Of a stretch of DNA of 64,000 nt, positions 8,369-17,501 are shown one piece after another. The DNA comes from an uncultured Bacilli bacterium (lineage in GTDB: Bacteria > Bacillota_I > Bacilli_A > RF39 > UBA660): assembly GCA_910588195.1 (NCBI GenBank), contig CAJUPN010000002.1, forward strand, positions 1-64,000, read 5' to 3'. Position numbers and translations under genes: made by a program. Position 1 is the stretch's first letter. Every line of letters begins with the position of its first letter. The notes beneath the pieces were generated by a model. The model worked only from the letters and a program-made list of their open reading frames with translations. It was not told the origin of the DNA and searched no databases.

Positions 8369-9872
8369 GAAAAATTCTATAAAAAATATGTTAGCTGCAA
8401 CTAGTTCAAATATAATTACGATAATAATTGGTTTAGTTGCCCAAGCTATTTTCATAAAAATATTAGGGACAGAATATTTGGGATTAAATGGTTTGTTTTC
8501 TAATATCATTACCATGCTTGGTATAGTAGAATTAGGAATAGGCAGTGCAATAGTGTATAACCTTTATAAGCCTATCGCAGATAATGATTATGAACAAATA
8601 AAATCATTAATGCAATTATATAAAAAGAGTTATCACATAATTGCTATTATTGTTTTAATTATTGGTGTTTCAATAATTCCTGTACTTCCATTTTTTATTG
8701 AAGAAGTTACTGTACCTATAAATACTAATGCAATTTACTTACTATTCTTATTAGAGGTTGTGTTTTCTTATTTACTATCTTATAAAAGAAGTATTTTATA
8801 TGCTAATCAAAAGAACTTTATCGTTAATTTAGTTCACATATGTTACACCATATTGATGAATACTTTCCAATTATTAGCTCTTTATATTTATAAAAATTTC
8901 TATATTTATCTTGCAATAAAAATTCTTTTTAGAATTATTGAAAATATAGTAATTACTTTTATTGCAAATAAATTATATCCATATATAAAAGATAAAAATG
9001 TTGAGAAACTAGATAAAGAAGTAGAAAAGGATATTTATATTAAAGTTAAGGGTCTTTTTTTTCATAAAATAGGTTCCTTCTTAGTTTCTAGTTCAGATAA
9101 TTTAGTTATATCTAAAATGTTAGGAATTATTACTGTAGGTTTATACTCAAACTATTATATGATTATAAATTCTGTTCAAACTATTTTTAATCAATTAATT
9201 CAATCAATGACAGCTTCAATAGGGAACCTCTTAGTAACAGAAAAAAAAGAGAAAGTCTTTGATGTTTTTCTAAAAATACGTTTTTTTAATTTTTGGATTG
9301 CAAGCTTTTCAGCAATATCGGTATTAATCATAATGGAAAGTTTTATAAATATTTGGATTGGTTCTAAATATCTTCTTCCAACTGGTGTTTTAATTGTTTT
9401 ATGTTTTAATTTATATCAAAAATTGATGCGAAATACGTATCTTAGTTTTAAAGAAGCATCAGGAACATTTCATGAAGATCGTTTTGTTCCACTTATCGAA
9501 TCATTTTTAAATATCTTTTTCTCTATAATTTTATGTTTGAAATTTGGATTAATGGGTATTTTTTTAGGAACTGTTGTTAGTGGTTTAGCATTATGGTGTT
9601 ATAGTTACCCTAAGTATGTTTATAAAAAACTATTTGATAGAAGTTATAAAGAATATGCTTTGTCAACACTCGGCTATATAATGTGTTTTATCGCGTTAGC
9701 AAGTATTTCGTTATTTCTATCAAAAATTTATATGTTAAATAATCCATTTTTGGAATTTGCTAAAAATGTTGGAATTGCTGTTTTAATCCCTAATATTTTG
9801 ATTATAGTAATATTTTATAAAACAAATAATTTTCAATATTATAAAAACATGATTCTAAAGAAAAGAGGATAA
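8361..9872 (+). CDS. Wzx-type polysaccharide flippase
   Basis: A 503-residue protein with about 12-14 hydrophobic segments, of the oligosaccharide flippase branch of the MOP superfamily. The N-terminal part (NMLAATSSNIITIIIGLV, then the FIKILGTEYLGLNGLF segment) is characteristic. It would carry lipid-linked repeat units across the membrane to the Wzy-like enzyme encoded just upstream. I chose the ATG at 8361, with AAGGGGG 10 bases upstream, instead of an in-frame GTG at 8340 that lies before that site. Confidence 0.85.
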   Translation: MRKKNSIKNMLAATSSNIITIIIGLVAQAIFIKILGTEYLGLNGLFSNIITMLGIVELGIGSAIVYNLYKPIADNDYEQIKSLMQLYKKSYHIIAIIVLIIGVSIIPVLPFFIEEVTVPINTNAIYLLFLLEVVFSYLLSYKRSILYANQKNFIVNLVHICYTILMNTFQLLALYIYKNFYIYLAIKILFRIIENIVITFIANKLYPYIKDKNVEKLDKEVEKDIYIKVKGLFFHKIGSFLVSSSDNLVISKMLGIITVGLYSNYYMIINSVQTIFNQLIQSMTASIGNLLVTEKKEKVFDVFLKIRFFNFWIASFSAISVLIIMESFINIWIGSKYLLPTGVLIVLCFNLYQKLMRNTYLSFKEASGTFHEDRFVPLIESFLNIFFSIILCLKFGLMGIFLGTVVSGLALWCYSYPKYVYKKLFDRSYKEYALSTLGYIMCFIALASISLFLSKIYMLNNPFLEFAKNVGIAVLIPNILIIVIFYKTNNFQYYKNMILKKRG

Positions 9873-9875
9873 ACT

Positions 9876-11042
9876 ATGAAAATAGCTGTAGCAGGAACTG
9901 GATATGTTGGTTTATCAATTGCAACATTGCTAAGTCAAAATAATGAAGTAGTAGCACTCGATGTAATATCCGAAAAAGTCGATATGATTAATCAAGGCAT
10001 ATCTCCTATAAAAGATAACTACATTGAAGATTACTTAAAAAATAAAAATTTAAATTTGAAAGCAACATTAGATTATAAAGAAGCATTCGAAGGAGCCAAA
10101 TTTGTTATAATAAGTACACCAACTAACTATGATGAAGAAACAGGTTATTTTGATACATCAAGTGTTGAGGATGTAATTAAAAAAGTGGTTGACATGAAAT
10201 TAAATACGACAATGGTTGTAAAATCAACGATTCCAGTTGGTTTTATCGAAAATGTAAAGAGAAAATACAAATGTGATAATATAATGTTTTCACCAGAATT
10301 TTTAAGAGCAGGAAATGCATTATATGATAATCTTTATCCATCAAGGATAATAATCGGTGAAAAAAGTGAAAGGGCAAAAGAGTTTGCCAATTTACTAAAA
10401 GAGGCTGCATTAAAAGAAGATATAACTATTAAGTTTATGGATTCAACAGAAGCTGAGGCAGTAAAACTATTTGCTAATACTTATTTAGCTTTAAGAGTAT
10501 CATTTTTTAATGAACTTGATACATATGCTGAACTAAATAATTTAAATACCCAAGATATTATTGAAGGAGTTTGTTTAGATCCAAGAATTGGCAACCACTA
10601 TAATAATCCATCATTTGGATATGGTGGCTACTGTTTGCCTAAAGATACAAAACAGTTATTAGCCAACTATAAAGATGTTCCTCAAAATTTAATTGAAGCA
10701 ATTATAAAATCTAACAATACCAGAAAAGATCACATTAGTAAAATGATTATGGATCACCATCCTAAAGTTGTTGGAATTTATCGTTTAACTATGAAAAATA
10801 ACTCAGATAACTTTAGAGCTAGTGCCATCCAAGGAATAATTGAAAGACTAGTGAAAAATAATATCACTGTTATCATATATGAGCCAACATTAAAAACAAA
10901 AGAGTTTACTGGTTATAAAGTCATTAACAATTTTGAGGAGTTTGCAAGTATTTCAGACATTGTAATTGCTAATCGCTTAGATGGATTAACAGAATCTATT
11001 AAAGATAAAATATATACTAGAGATATTTATACAAGAGATTAA
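9876..11042 (+). CDS. ugd: UDP-glucose 6-dehydrogenase
   Basis: A 388-residue nucleotide-sugar dehydrogenase that oxidises UDP-glucose to UDP-glucuronate with two NAD. It has the N-terminal Rossmann motif GTGYVGLS, STPTNY, KSTIPVGF, FSPEFLRAG, and GYGGYCLPKDT with the catalytic Cys. The C-terminus ends in the repeated YTRDIYTRD. Length matches single-copy Ugd/MNA dehydrogenases. It closes the polysaccharide operon, 3 bases after the flippase, so the polymer probably contains glucuronate or a derivative. A UDP-N-acetyl sugar substrate is possible but less likely from the motif set. Confidence 0.9.
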   Translation: MKIAVAGTGYVGLSIATLLSQNNEVVALDVISEKVDMINQGISPIKDNYIEDYLKNKNLNLKATLDYKEAFEGAKFVIISTPTNYDEETGYFDTSSVEDVIKKVVDMKLNTTMVVKSTIPVGFIENVKRKYKCDNIMFSPEFLRAGNALYDNLYPSRIIIGEKSERAKEFANLLKEAALKEDITIKFMDSTEAEAVKLFANTYLALRVSFFNELDTYAELNNLNTQDIIEGVCLDPRIGNHYNNPSFGYGGYCLPKDTKQLLANYKDVPQNLIEAIIKSNNTRKDHISKMIMDHHPKVVGIYRLTMKNNSDNFRASAIQGIIERLVKNNITVIIYEPTLKTKEFTGYKVINNFEEFASISDIVIANRLDGLTESIKDKIYTRDIYTRD

Positions 11043-11260
11043 AGTAAATGAGAATGGGACATTACTTGCTGCAGAATATATGCATAAAAGACTACTCGAT
11101 TTTAAGATTAGTAGTTAAAATTCTTCAAATCTAGAAAGAATAAATAAAACAATAAAAAAAGAAAAAGAAATTTACAAATCAGCTAAAACTATAAAGGAAT
11201 CATTGTTAATAAGCTTGATATTAACTGATTACAAGTAATGGTTAAAAAAGTTTATAGAAA

Positions 11261-11292
11261 TTGCACCAAGGAATTAGGTGTCAATTTTTTTT
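11261..11292 (+). terminator. Probable terminator after ugd region
   Basis: TTGCACC pairs with GGTGTCAA (one bulged T) across a 9-base loop and is followed by eight T. Confidence 0.6.
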
Positions 11293-11323
11293 GTGTCATT
11301 AATTTAAATACTCCCATTAAGTA

Positions 11324-11352
11324 TTGATTTTATTTAAGATAAATTATAGAAT
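11324..11352 (+). promoter_or_regulatory. Weak promoter of the reverse transcriptase
   Basis: TTGATT and TAGAAT with 17 bases between, about 20 bases before the start codon and just upstream of the ribosome site AGAGGTGA. The match is partial. Confidence 0.35.
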
Positions 11353-11373
11353 AGTCCATTAAGAGGTGAAAAA

Positions 11374-13140
11374 ATGAATGATTCTATTAGCCACATAACT
11401 GACTTTGTTTTTCCAACTAAATATTTGCCACCACTATTTTCAAACAGTTCTGTTTTAGAAATAATTGACACTATTTATACTAGTTTAGGATCGTTTGAAG
11501 ATTTAATAAAAATATACTTTGATTATAACGATAATACTAAAAAGATAACATCTTTCAATACTAAAAGAAATTTAGTTTATAATAGTTCAAAAGGTATAGA
11601 ACCAATTAATTTTACAACCACTAAAATGGACGAGAATACTAGAACTTTTTCAGTGGCAAACCCATTGATATTATTGACCTTACATTATTATTTACTAGAA
11701 AACCATACTGACATATTAGCTGAGCAAGAAGCTGAAACTAATTCATATATTTCTAACTCTAAATTTTCTTATAAAGAAAATGAAATATATTTTGATAATA
11801 ATTATAATGGAGAAGCTATATTAGATGCAGAATATTTAGACCCAGAAAATCTTGAAGATGATTATCCTAATACGAAAGAAAGAATACTAGAACAACCTAG
11901 TTATTTAAATGCAGCTAAAAAAAGTGTTATAAAAGCTAATGGAGGGTATTTCCGTTTACAAATGGATATATCTAATTTCTTTAACAATATTTATACACAC
12001 TCTATATCATGGGATTTAAAAAATGCTGCAAAAAGAACTATGTTTGAAAATCTTGATATTTTAACAAGAACTCTAAATTCCAATGAGACTAAAGGAATAA
12101 TAACTGGACCATATACAAGTAATTTATTTTCTGAAATAATTTTATCTAAAATTGATAAAGTAATAGTAAAAAAATGTGAAGAATTAGAAATAAGCTATGT
12201 AAGATATTGTGATGACTTCTCATTTTATGGAGATTCTGAAGAAGATTTAAAGAAAATTCAATTTGAAGTAGAAAAGGAACTTTCCAAATACAGACTTGAT
12301 ATTAATCCAAACAAAACAAAAATAACTGAATTTCCTTTTTATGTTTCAGAGTTTAGTGCGAAAAAAGTAGTTAAATCTCTTGAAAAAATGTTAGAAAATG
12401 AAAACATTAATCAAGAAGAAGAATTAGAATTAATGGAGACAATAGTTAATTCACTAGAGAATGGAATTAAAAATCGTTACACAGACTGTAATTATATTTT
12501 AAGATATCTTATTTCGACTTTCGATTATAAATTCAAAGATGAAGATCATGCTGAAATACTTCTTGATTATTTAATAAACATGCTATTTAAATATGATATA
12601 ATTTCCAAAAACTTAAGTGAACTCATAATAAAAGTAGTTATTGATAATAACATTGACAAGGAAAAAATGGTAACTAAGCTTCTAAAAAAGAAAAAAACAG
12701 TTATAAAAACTCAAAAAGATATAACAGAGATTTTTATTTCATATATAATAATAAAAATGAATGTAGTCAATAATGAAATAATTGATTTTTTTAAAGAAAA
12801 TATTTTAAAAAATGAACTGGTTTCAATTATTGCTTTGGAATTCATTCATAAGAACAATCTTGTTATAAAATTAAAAAAAGAAATAGTACAATTAATAAAA
12901 AAGATGGACAAAGAACTTAATGAAAATTATGGTGGTGATAGATTCTTCCAAGCTTATTACTCAAGATATTGGTTGTTTTTATTTAGAAATTATACTAAAT
13001 ATCATTTAGAAAATATCAATGGTTTTAAAGGAATACTAAAAAAATATATGATTATAGATGATCCAGAATATGTTACAGGGAAGTTAAAAATATTTAAAAT
13101 TCTTAAAGATCTGGATGTGAATTTTATTGAAGACATATAA
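11374..13140 (+). CDS. Abi/UG-class antiphage reverse transcriptase
   Basis: A 588-residue RNA-directed DNA polymerase of the type found in abortive-infection and DRT phage-defence systems (AbiA, AbiK, Abi-P2 and 'unknown group' enzymes). The N-terminal ~180 residues precede palm motif A, LQMDISNFFNNIYTH with D198. Motif B is GIITGPYTSNLFSE (241-254), motif C RYCDD with D280 and D281, and motif D NPNKTK (311-316), so the catalytic triad is complete. The last ~260 residues are helical and Lys/Glu-rich, matching the helical-repeat C-terminus of Abi-type enzymes. There is no group II intron maturase domain or retron-type fusion. It stands alone between polysaccharide genes and an L,D-transpeptidase. 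I cannot name the exact DRT class. Fever-like arrest or DNA synthesis on infection is inferred from the family. Confidence 0.85.
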   Translation: MNDSISHITDFVFPTKYLPPLFSNSSVLEIIDTIYTSLGSFEDLIKIYFDYNDNTKKITSFNTKRNLVYNSSKGIEPINFTTTKMDENTRTFSVANPLILLTLHYYLLENHTDILAEQEAETNSYISNSKFSYKENEIYFDNNYNGEAILDAEYLDPENLEDDYPNTKERILEQPSYLNAAKKSVIKANGGYFRLQMDISNFFNNIYTHSISWDLKNAAKRTMFENLDILTRTLNSNETKGIITGPYTSNLFSEIILSKIDKVIVKKCEELEISYVRYCDDFSFYGDSEEDLKKIQFEVEKELSKYRLDINPNKTKITEFPFYVSEFSAKKVVKSLEKMLENENINQEEELELMETIVNSLENGIKNRYTDCNYILRYLISTFDYKFKDEDHAEILLDYLINMLFKYDIISKNLSELIIKVVIDNNIDKEKMVTKLLKKKKTVIKTQKDITEIFISYIIIKMNVVNNEIIDFFKENILKNELVSIIALEFIHKNNLVIKLKKEIVQLIKKMDKELNENYGGDRFFQAYYSRYWLFLFRNYTKYHLENINGFKGILKKYMIIDDPEYVTGKLKIFKILKDLDVNFIEDI

Positions 13141-13199
13141 AACAATCGAGAAATTGTTAATATATTAATTTAGAAGTCAAGTGCAACTAAGCAAGTAGT

Positions 13200-13228
13200 T
13201 TGACAAAATTTATCTTATATATTATAAT
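13200..13228 (+). promoter_or_regulatory. Consensus promoter of L,D-transpeptidase
   Basis: TTGACA and TATAAT separated by 17 bases, 29 bases before the chosen start codon. It isolates this gene from the reverse transcriptase. Confidence 0.85.
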
Positions 13229-13257
13229 ACTTCCCATTGAAAAAGGGGTATAAAGAA

Positions 13258-14295
13258 ATGAGAGTATTTAAGAAAAAGTTTGCAACATTATCTTTACTTG
13301 GCTTACTAGGGGTAGGTATAATTGGTTGTGGACAAAAACAAAATGATAATCTTAATTTAACTGTAACACCTTTTACCTATGAAAATGTAGCTGAAGATGA
13401 TTTGAATATAGAATCAAAAAATGAAAATAATGAAAATAATGAAAATAGTGAAGTTCAAATAATTAATGTTGATATTGTAGTTGCTCATACGAGAGCAGAA
13501 ATTTATGGAAATATAGAAGAAAAAGAACTTATTGGGTATTTACCAGTTGGTAAGTCACTAGATTTATTATCACAAGCAGAAAATGGCTATTACAAAGTAG
13601 ATTATTATGGAGACACTGCTTATATTAGTGAAGAAAAAGTATCACTTTCTACTGCTTATGACATTAAAAGTACAATGAAAAAATTTCTTTATGCTAAAAC
13701 TGATACAACACTAGTAATTCCAGATTATTTAAGTGAAACAAACAAACAAGAAAAAGTTCAAATACCTATGCTTGAATGCTTTGAAGTTTATGATGAAAAT
13801 GAAATAATGTATTTAGTGAAAACAGAAGATTATATTGGCTACATAGCAAAAGAAAATGTAGAAGAATTAAATGGAACAATTGTAGTAGTTGATATAAGTG
13901 AACAAAAACTAACACTTTATAAAGATAATGAGATAATATTAGAGTGTCCAGTCGTAACTGGGAAACTATCAGAAGGCACAAAAACCACTGAAGGAGTATG
14001 GGAGATTTATGATATAACATATAACAGACCATTAGTAGGACCTGGGTATTCTTCTCCTGTTGATATCATGATGAAATTTTATGGAAATGAAGGATTTCAT
14101 GATGCAACGTACCATTCTTGTGATTTCTGGAAGAAAAAAGGAAAAGCTCGTCATGGCTGGCGTGCAATATGGGAAATGGGTGGAGATACTTATATTTATG
14201 ATGGCTCTCATGGCTGTGTTAATATGATTCATGATGATGTATTCTCTCTTGCAGAACATGTTTCCCTTGGAACACCTGTAATTATCAAAAAATAA
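13258..14295 (+). CDS. SH3-like/L,D-transpeptidase lipoprotein
   Basis: A 345-residue secreted lipoprotein. The signal peptide ends in GVGIIGC, with Cys24 as the lipidated residue. A low-complexity Asn/Glu linker is followed by an SH3b-like domain (about 70-130) and a C-terminal YkuD L,D-transpeptidase domain (about 210-345). The active-site motif is SHGCVNM, preceded by the family histidine in GNEGFHDA. Such enzymes make 3-3 crosslinks or attach proteins to peptidoglycan. I start at the ATG 13258, because a TTG seven codons upstream would overlap the GGGG ribosome site and spoil the signal peptide. It has its own promoter and terminator. Confidence 0.88.
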   Translation: MRVFKKKFATLSLLGLLGVGIIGCGQKQNDNLNLTVTPFTYENVAEDDLNIESKNENNENNENSEVQIINVDIVVAHTRAEIYGNIEEKELIGYLPVGKSLDLLSQAENGYYKVDYYGDTAYISEEKVSLSTAYDIKSTMKKFLYAKTDTTLVIPDYLSETNKQEKVQIPMLECFEVYDENEIMYLVKTEDYIGYIAKENVEELNGTIVVVDISEQKLTLYKDNEIILECPVVTGKLSEGTKTTEGVWEIYDITYNRPLVGPGYSSPVDIMMKFYGNEGFHDATYHSCDFWKKKGKARHGWRAIWEMGGDTYIYDGSHGCVNMIHDDVFSLAEHVSLGTPVIIKK

Positions 14296-14297
14296 TG

Positions 14298-14321
14298 AAA
14301 GATGGATAACCATCTTTTTTT
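14298..14321 (+). terminator. Terminator of L,D-transpeptidase gene
   Basis: 8-bp perfect stem AAAGATGG/CCATCTTT, ATAA loop, T run, starting 3 bases after the stop. Confidence 0.9.
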
Positions 14322-14327
14322 GATTAC

Positions 14328-14357
14328 TTGTTTATATTCTCTTTATTATGCTATAAT
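14328..14357 (+). promoter_or_regulatory. Promoter of LCP gene
   Basis: TTGTTT and TATAAT with an 18-base spacer, just after the preceding terminator. Confidence 0.7.
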
Positions 14358-14378
14358 TATAATAGAAGGTGAAAGAAT

Positions 14379-15839
14379 ATGAATACAAAAAGAAGTGTAA
14401 GAATTTTATTAGTCATTGTTTTTTTAGTTCTTACAATTATTGCAGGAAAAATTATATTTGATTTGGGTATTTTACCAGTAAAATATTTAGTAAGAATTTG
14501 TGAAGTTTTATTTATCATAAATTTTATAGCAGCATTTTGCTTATTAATTAATAAAAAGGGAGTAGTGAAAGGAATAAGCTTTTTTCTATATTTTATATTA
14601 AATATAGTTTCTGTAGCTGTTATTTATTATGGAACGACAGCTAACGACTTTTTTAACAAAGCTTTTAATAATGCTGAATCAGAATATAAAGTATCATATG
14701 TTTTAATCAGTAAAAATGCTTATTCATTAGATGATTTAAAGACAAAAGATATTTCATATATTGATACTCTTTTAGAAAAAGAAAATGCCTTTAGTGAACT
14801 TGCAAAAAATGACATAAAAACCTTTTTAGAGTATACTGAAATTGAAAATTTAATTGTACAAGATGTAATTCTTTTAGATAATGCCACTTATGTATATTTA
14901 AAAGAAGACCAAAACACAATAAATGTCGACGAATTAAAAGTTATATATCAATTTGAAATTAATATTAAACTATCTAATAATTCTATCGGTGAAGAAGTTT
15001 TAGATGAAGATGTAAAAGGGGAATATCAAGCTCTTACACCAGGGGAATATTATAATATTTTTATAGGCGGGTATGATTTTACTAATACTTTTATGGATTT
15101 TAACATGTTAGTATCCATAAATAAAACAAACAATGAGATTTTGCTTACAACTATTCCAAGAGATTACTATATAACTGATGCTCGAGTTGGAAAAAAAGAT
15201 AAGTTAAGTGATATGGGATCTCGCGGAATCGAAACTAATATGTCATCTGTAGCAAAATTATTTGGTGTAAAAATAGATTATTATATAAAAGTTAATACCA
15301 AAAGCTTAGTTGGAATCGTAGATGCAGTTGGTGGAATAAACTATTGCTCTGATATGGAATATACAACAAGTCATGCTCTTATCTTAGATACATATGATGA
15401 CTCCTTAGGAGAAAAACTACATGTAAAAAAAGGATGTCAATGGTTAAATGGTATAGAAACTCTTACTGTTGCACGAGAGAGATTAGCCTTTAAAACAGGA
15501 GATAATCAAAGACAAAAGAACAATGCCAAAATCATGCAAGCAATATTAAATAAAATGAAAACACCAGCCATGGCAACTAAATTTCCTAGTGTATTATCAG
15601 CTGTAAATGGGCTTTATACAACAACTATACCTAAAGATTTAGTTACATCTAGCGTTAAAGATTTATTAGAAAATCCTAATTGGGCTATTAAAACACAATC
15701 TGTAACAGGATCTGGCGGTCAAGATTACATTTTCTTTGGAAAAACAAAAGATTATGTAATGTATCCCAATTACAATTCAGTTAATAATGCTAAAAAGAAA
15801 ATTCAAGGCATGAAATATAAAAAATTAAATACTATATAG
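14379..15839 (+). CDS. LytR-CpsA-Psr (LCP) ligase
   Basis: A 486-residue membrane-anchored LCP protein. These enzymes transfer undecaprenyl-linked polymers such as wall teichoic acid or capsule to peptidoglycan. Three hydrophobic segments fill residues 8-84, followed by an outer accessory region (100-220) and the LCP core. Core landmarks are YNIFIGGYD near 225, TTIPRDYYI with R261 that binds the pyrophosphate, and ARERLAFKTGDNQRQ near the end, containing the conserved Arg and Gln. A clear AGAAGGTGA lies before the ATG. Its neighbours make exactly the type of substrate it would attach. Confidence 0.88.
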   Translation: MNTKRSVRILLVIVFLVLTIIAGKIIFDLGILPVKYLVRICEVLFIINFIAAFCLLINKKGVVKGISFFLYFILNIVSVAVIYYGTTANDFFNKAFNNAESEYKVSYVLISKNAYSLDDLKTKDISYIDTLLEKENAFSELAKNDIKTFLEYTEIENLIVQDVILLDNATYVYLKEDQNTINVDELKVIYQFEINIKLSNNSIGEEVLDEDVKGEYQALTPGEYYNIFIGGYDFTNTFMDFNMLVSINKTNNEILLTTIPRDYYITDARVGKKDKLSDMGSRGIETNMSSVAKLFGVKIDYYIKVNTKSLVGIVDAVGGINYCSDMEYTTSHALILDTYDDSLGEKLHVKKGCQWLNGIETLTVARERLAFKTGDNQRQKNNAKIMQAILNKMKTPAMATKFPSVLSAVNGLYTTTIPKDLVTSSVKDLLENPNWAIKTQSVTGSGGQDYIFFGKTKDYVMYPNYNSVNNAKKKIQGMKYKKLNTI

Positions 15840-15898
15840 AAAAATCGTAATACATAATAAAGGAATTTTACTTGTATAAAATATAGAGTATTTATAGA

Positions 15899-15929
15899 AA
15901 TAAAAGAGCAATGCTCTTTTATTTTTTTT
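15899..15929 (+). terminator. Strong terminator after LCP gene
   Basis: An 11-bp perfect stem (AATAAAAGAGC/GCTCTTTTATT) with a 3-base loop and T run. It ends 32 bases before the next start codon. Confidence 0.9.
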
Positions 15930-15961
15930 CCTTTTCGTTTATAATTAAGGTGGGTGAGTTT

Positions 15962-17005
15962 ATGAAAAAGCTTGCAATATTTCAATCAGATTTAAATATT
16001 GGTGGTATCCAAAAGTCCTGTGTTAATTTTGTTAATAATATTGACCATAAAAAATATGAAGTTGATCTTTATTTAGTAGAAAAAGAAAATATATTTTTAA
16101 AAGATATAAATTCTAATATCAATATTAAATATATAAAAAAACTTCCTTATTTTACAAAAATGATACCATTTTCAATTCTAAAAATATTTTATAAACCAAA
16201 AATAAATACAGTTTATGATACAGTGATAGACTTTAATTCTTATTCTAATGAAACAGCACTTTCAGCAATTAAAACCAATAGCAAAACTAAAATTATGTGG
16301 GTTCACAATGATGTTGAAATAAAAATTAAAGAAGAATTTCGTTATCGTATTTTACATTTTTTATTTAAAAGTAAGTATAGACATTTTGATAAATTTATAG
16401 CTGTCTCAAGTGGAGCTTTAGATTCCTTTACTAAGGTCAATAAAATAAAAAATAAAAAAACAGATATCATCCCTAATTTTATAGATACTAATGAAATACG
16501 TCAAAAAGTAGACGCAGAAAAGCCTATAGAAATTGATAAAAATAAAATTAATATTTGTTCTATTGGTAGACTTGTTCATCAAAAAGGTTTTGATATTTTA
16601 ATTGAAAAAATAAATGAAATACAAGAAGAACTTAATGACTTTCATTTTTACATCATTGGAGATGGAAAGTTATTTAACGAGATAAATTTGAAAATAAAAG
16701 AATATAATCTAGAAAATTTAGTTACTATGACAGGATTTTTAAGTAATCCATATCCTACATTAAATGAAATGGATGCCTTCATTTTGTTAAGTCGTTATGA
16801 AGGACAAGGAATGGTGTTTTTAGAAGCTTTAGCTTTAGGATTAGATGTTATAATGCCAAAACATTTAGAAAAATATGTTGATAACGAAATCTCCGGTTCT
16901 GAGGATATTAAGTCATCTATTTTAAATTTAAAAAAGCATAAACATAAATTTAATGGTTTAGAAAAATATAACAGTAATATTAAGAAAAAGATAAATAATT
17001 TATAG
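15962..17005 (+). CDS. Glycosyltransferase family 4
   Basis: A 347-residue GT-B enzyme. It begins KLAIFQSDLNIGGIQKS and carries GRLVHQKGFDIL and EGQGMVFLE, the E-x7-E donor motif. The C-terminal ~60 residues are shorter and more lysine-rich than in the other two GT4 genes here. The ATG at 15962 follows AAGGTGGGTGAG; an in-frame upstream TTG would start inside the terminator tail. It heads a run of genes that continues with the PssD/PssE pair, so it probably acts on the same glycan or glycolipid. Confidence 0.85.
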   Translation: MKKLAIFQSDLNIGGIQKSCVNFVNNIDHKKYEVDLYLVEKENIFLKDINSNINIKYIKKLPYFTKMIPFSILKIFYKPKINTVYDTVIDFNSYSNETALSAIKTNSKTKIMWVHNDVEIKIKEEFRYRILHFLFKSKYRHFDKFIAVSSGALDSFTKVNKIKNKKTDIIPNFIDTNEIRQKVDAEKPIEIDKNKINICSIGRLVHQKGFDILIEKINEIQEELNDFHFYIIGDGKLFNEINLKIKEYNLENLVTMTGFLSNPYPTLNEMDAFILLSRYEGQGMVFLEALALGLDVIMPKHLEKYVDNEISGSEDIKSSILNLKKHKHKFNGLEKYNSNIKKKINNL

Positions 17006-17027
17006 TTTATAATAAAGGAGTGAAAAT

Positions 17028-17501
17028 ATGGAAAAGAAAGTGCTTTTTATATCTAGTACTGGTGGGCATTTTAATGAATTAATGCGTTTAAACCCATTGT
17101 TTCCAAAATACAACACCTATATAGCAACAGAAAAACAAAAGAATAATGAATACTTAAAAGAAGAATTCAAAGGAAAAGTATTTTATCTTTTATATGGGAC
17201 AAAAGATCATCCGATAAGTTATCCTTTTAAATTATTCATTAATTGTTTTATTTCTTTATTTTATTTTCTTAAAATTAGACCAGATGTAATTGTAACTACA
17301 GGGACTCATACAGCAGGTCCAATATGTTGTTTAGCAAAAATATTTGGTAAAAAAGTTGTTTATATTGAAACTATCGCCAATATAAATTCTAAAACTATTA
17401 CAGGTAGACTTTTATATCACATAGCAGATTTATTTCTAGTACAATGGGAGTCAATGCTAAAATTGTACCCAAAAGCTATCTATAAGGGGTGGATTTATTA
17501 A
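17028..17501 (+). CDS. PssD/Alg14-like glycosyltransferase subunit
   Basis: A 157-residue Alg14/PssD homologue, the membrane-side half of a two-part GT28-like glycosyltransferase. The N-terminal SSTGGHFNEL has the GGH loop (12-14), a hydrophobic stretch lies at about 64-82, and TTGTHTAGP plus FLVQWESM are family signatures. In yeast and in Gram-positive capsule loci, the Alg14-type subunit recruits an Alg13-type subunit to make a disaccharide on a lipid carrier. The stop overlaps the next start by one base (TAATG), so the partner is the N-terminal domain of the next protein. Confidence 0.85.
   Translation: MEKKVLFISSTGGHFNELMRLNPLFPKYNTYIATEKQKNNEYLKEEFKGKVFYLLYGTKDHPISYPFKLFINCFISLFYFLKIRPDVIVTTGTHTAGPICCLAKIFGKKVVYIETIANINSKTITGRLLYHIADLFLVQWESMLKLYPKAIYKGWIY

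Larger units (their letters stand above)
11043..11373 (+). other. 331-base gap: decayed reading frame and possible non-coding RNA
   Basis: The first part, 11041-11238, reads in one frame as 66 codons interrupted by a single TAA at 11116 and closed by TAA at 11236-11238; it includes TLLAAEYMHKRLLDF and a lysine-rich tail. I do not recognise it, and it may be a gene remnant. The second part has a terminator-like hairpin (11261-11292) and a weak promoter before the reverse transcriptase. Some defence reverse transcriptases work with an adjacent structured RNA, so this gap is where one would be looked for. I see no strong structure beyond the hairpin. Confidence 0.35.

Noticed and set aside
11374..13140. 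Group II intron maturase, retron or DGR reverse transcriptase
   Set aside because: No maturase/endonuclease domain, no intron or msr-msd structure seen, and motif B is GPYTSN instead of the DGR-type SQ motif.
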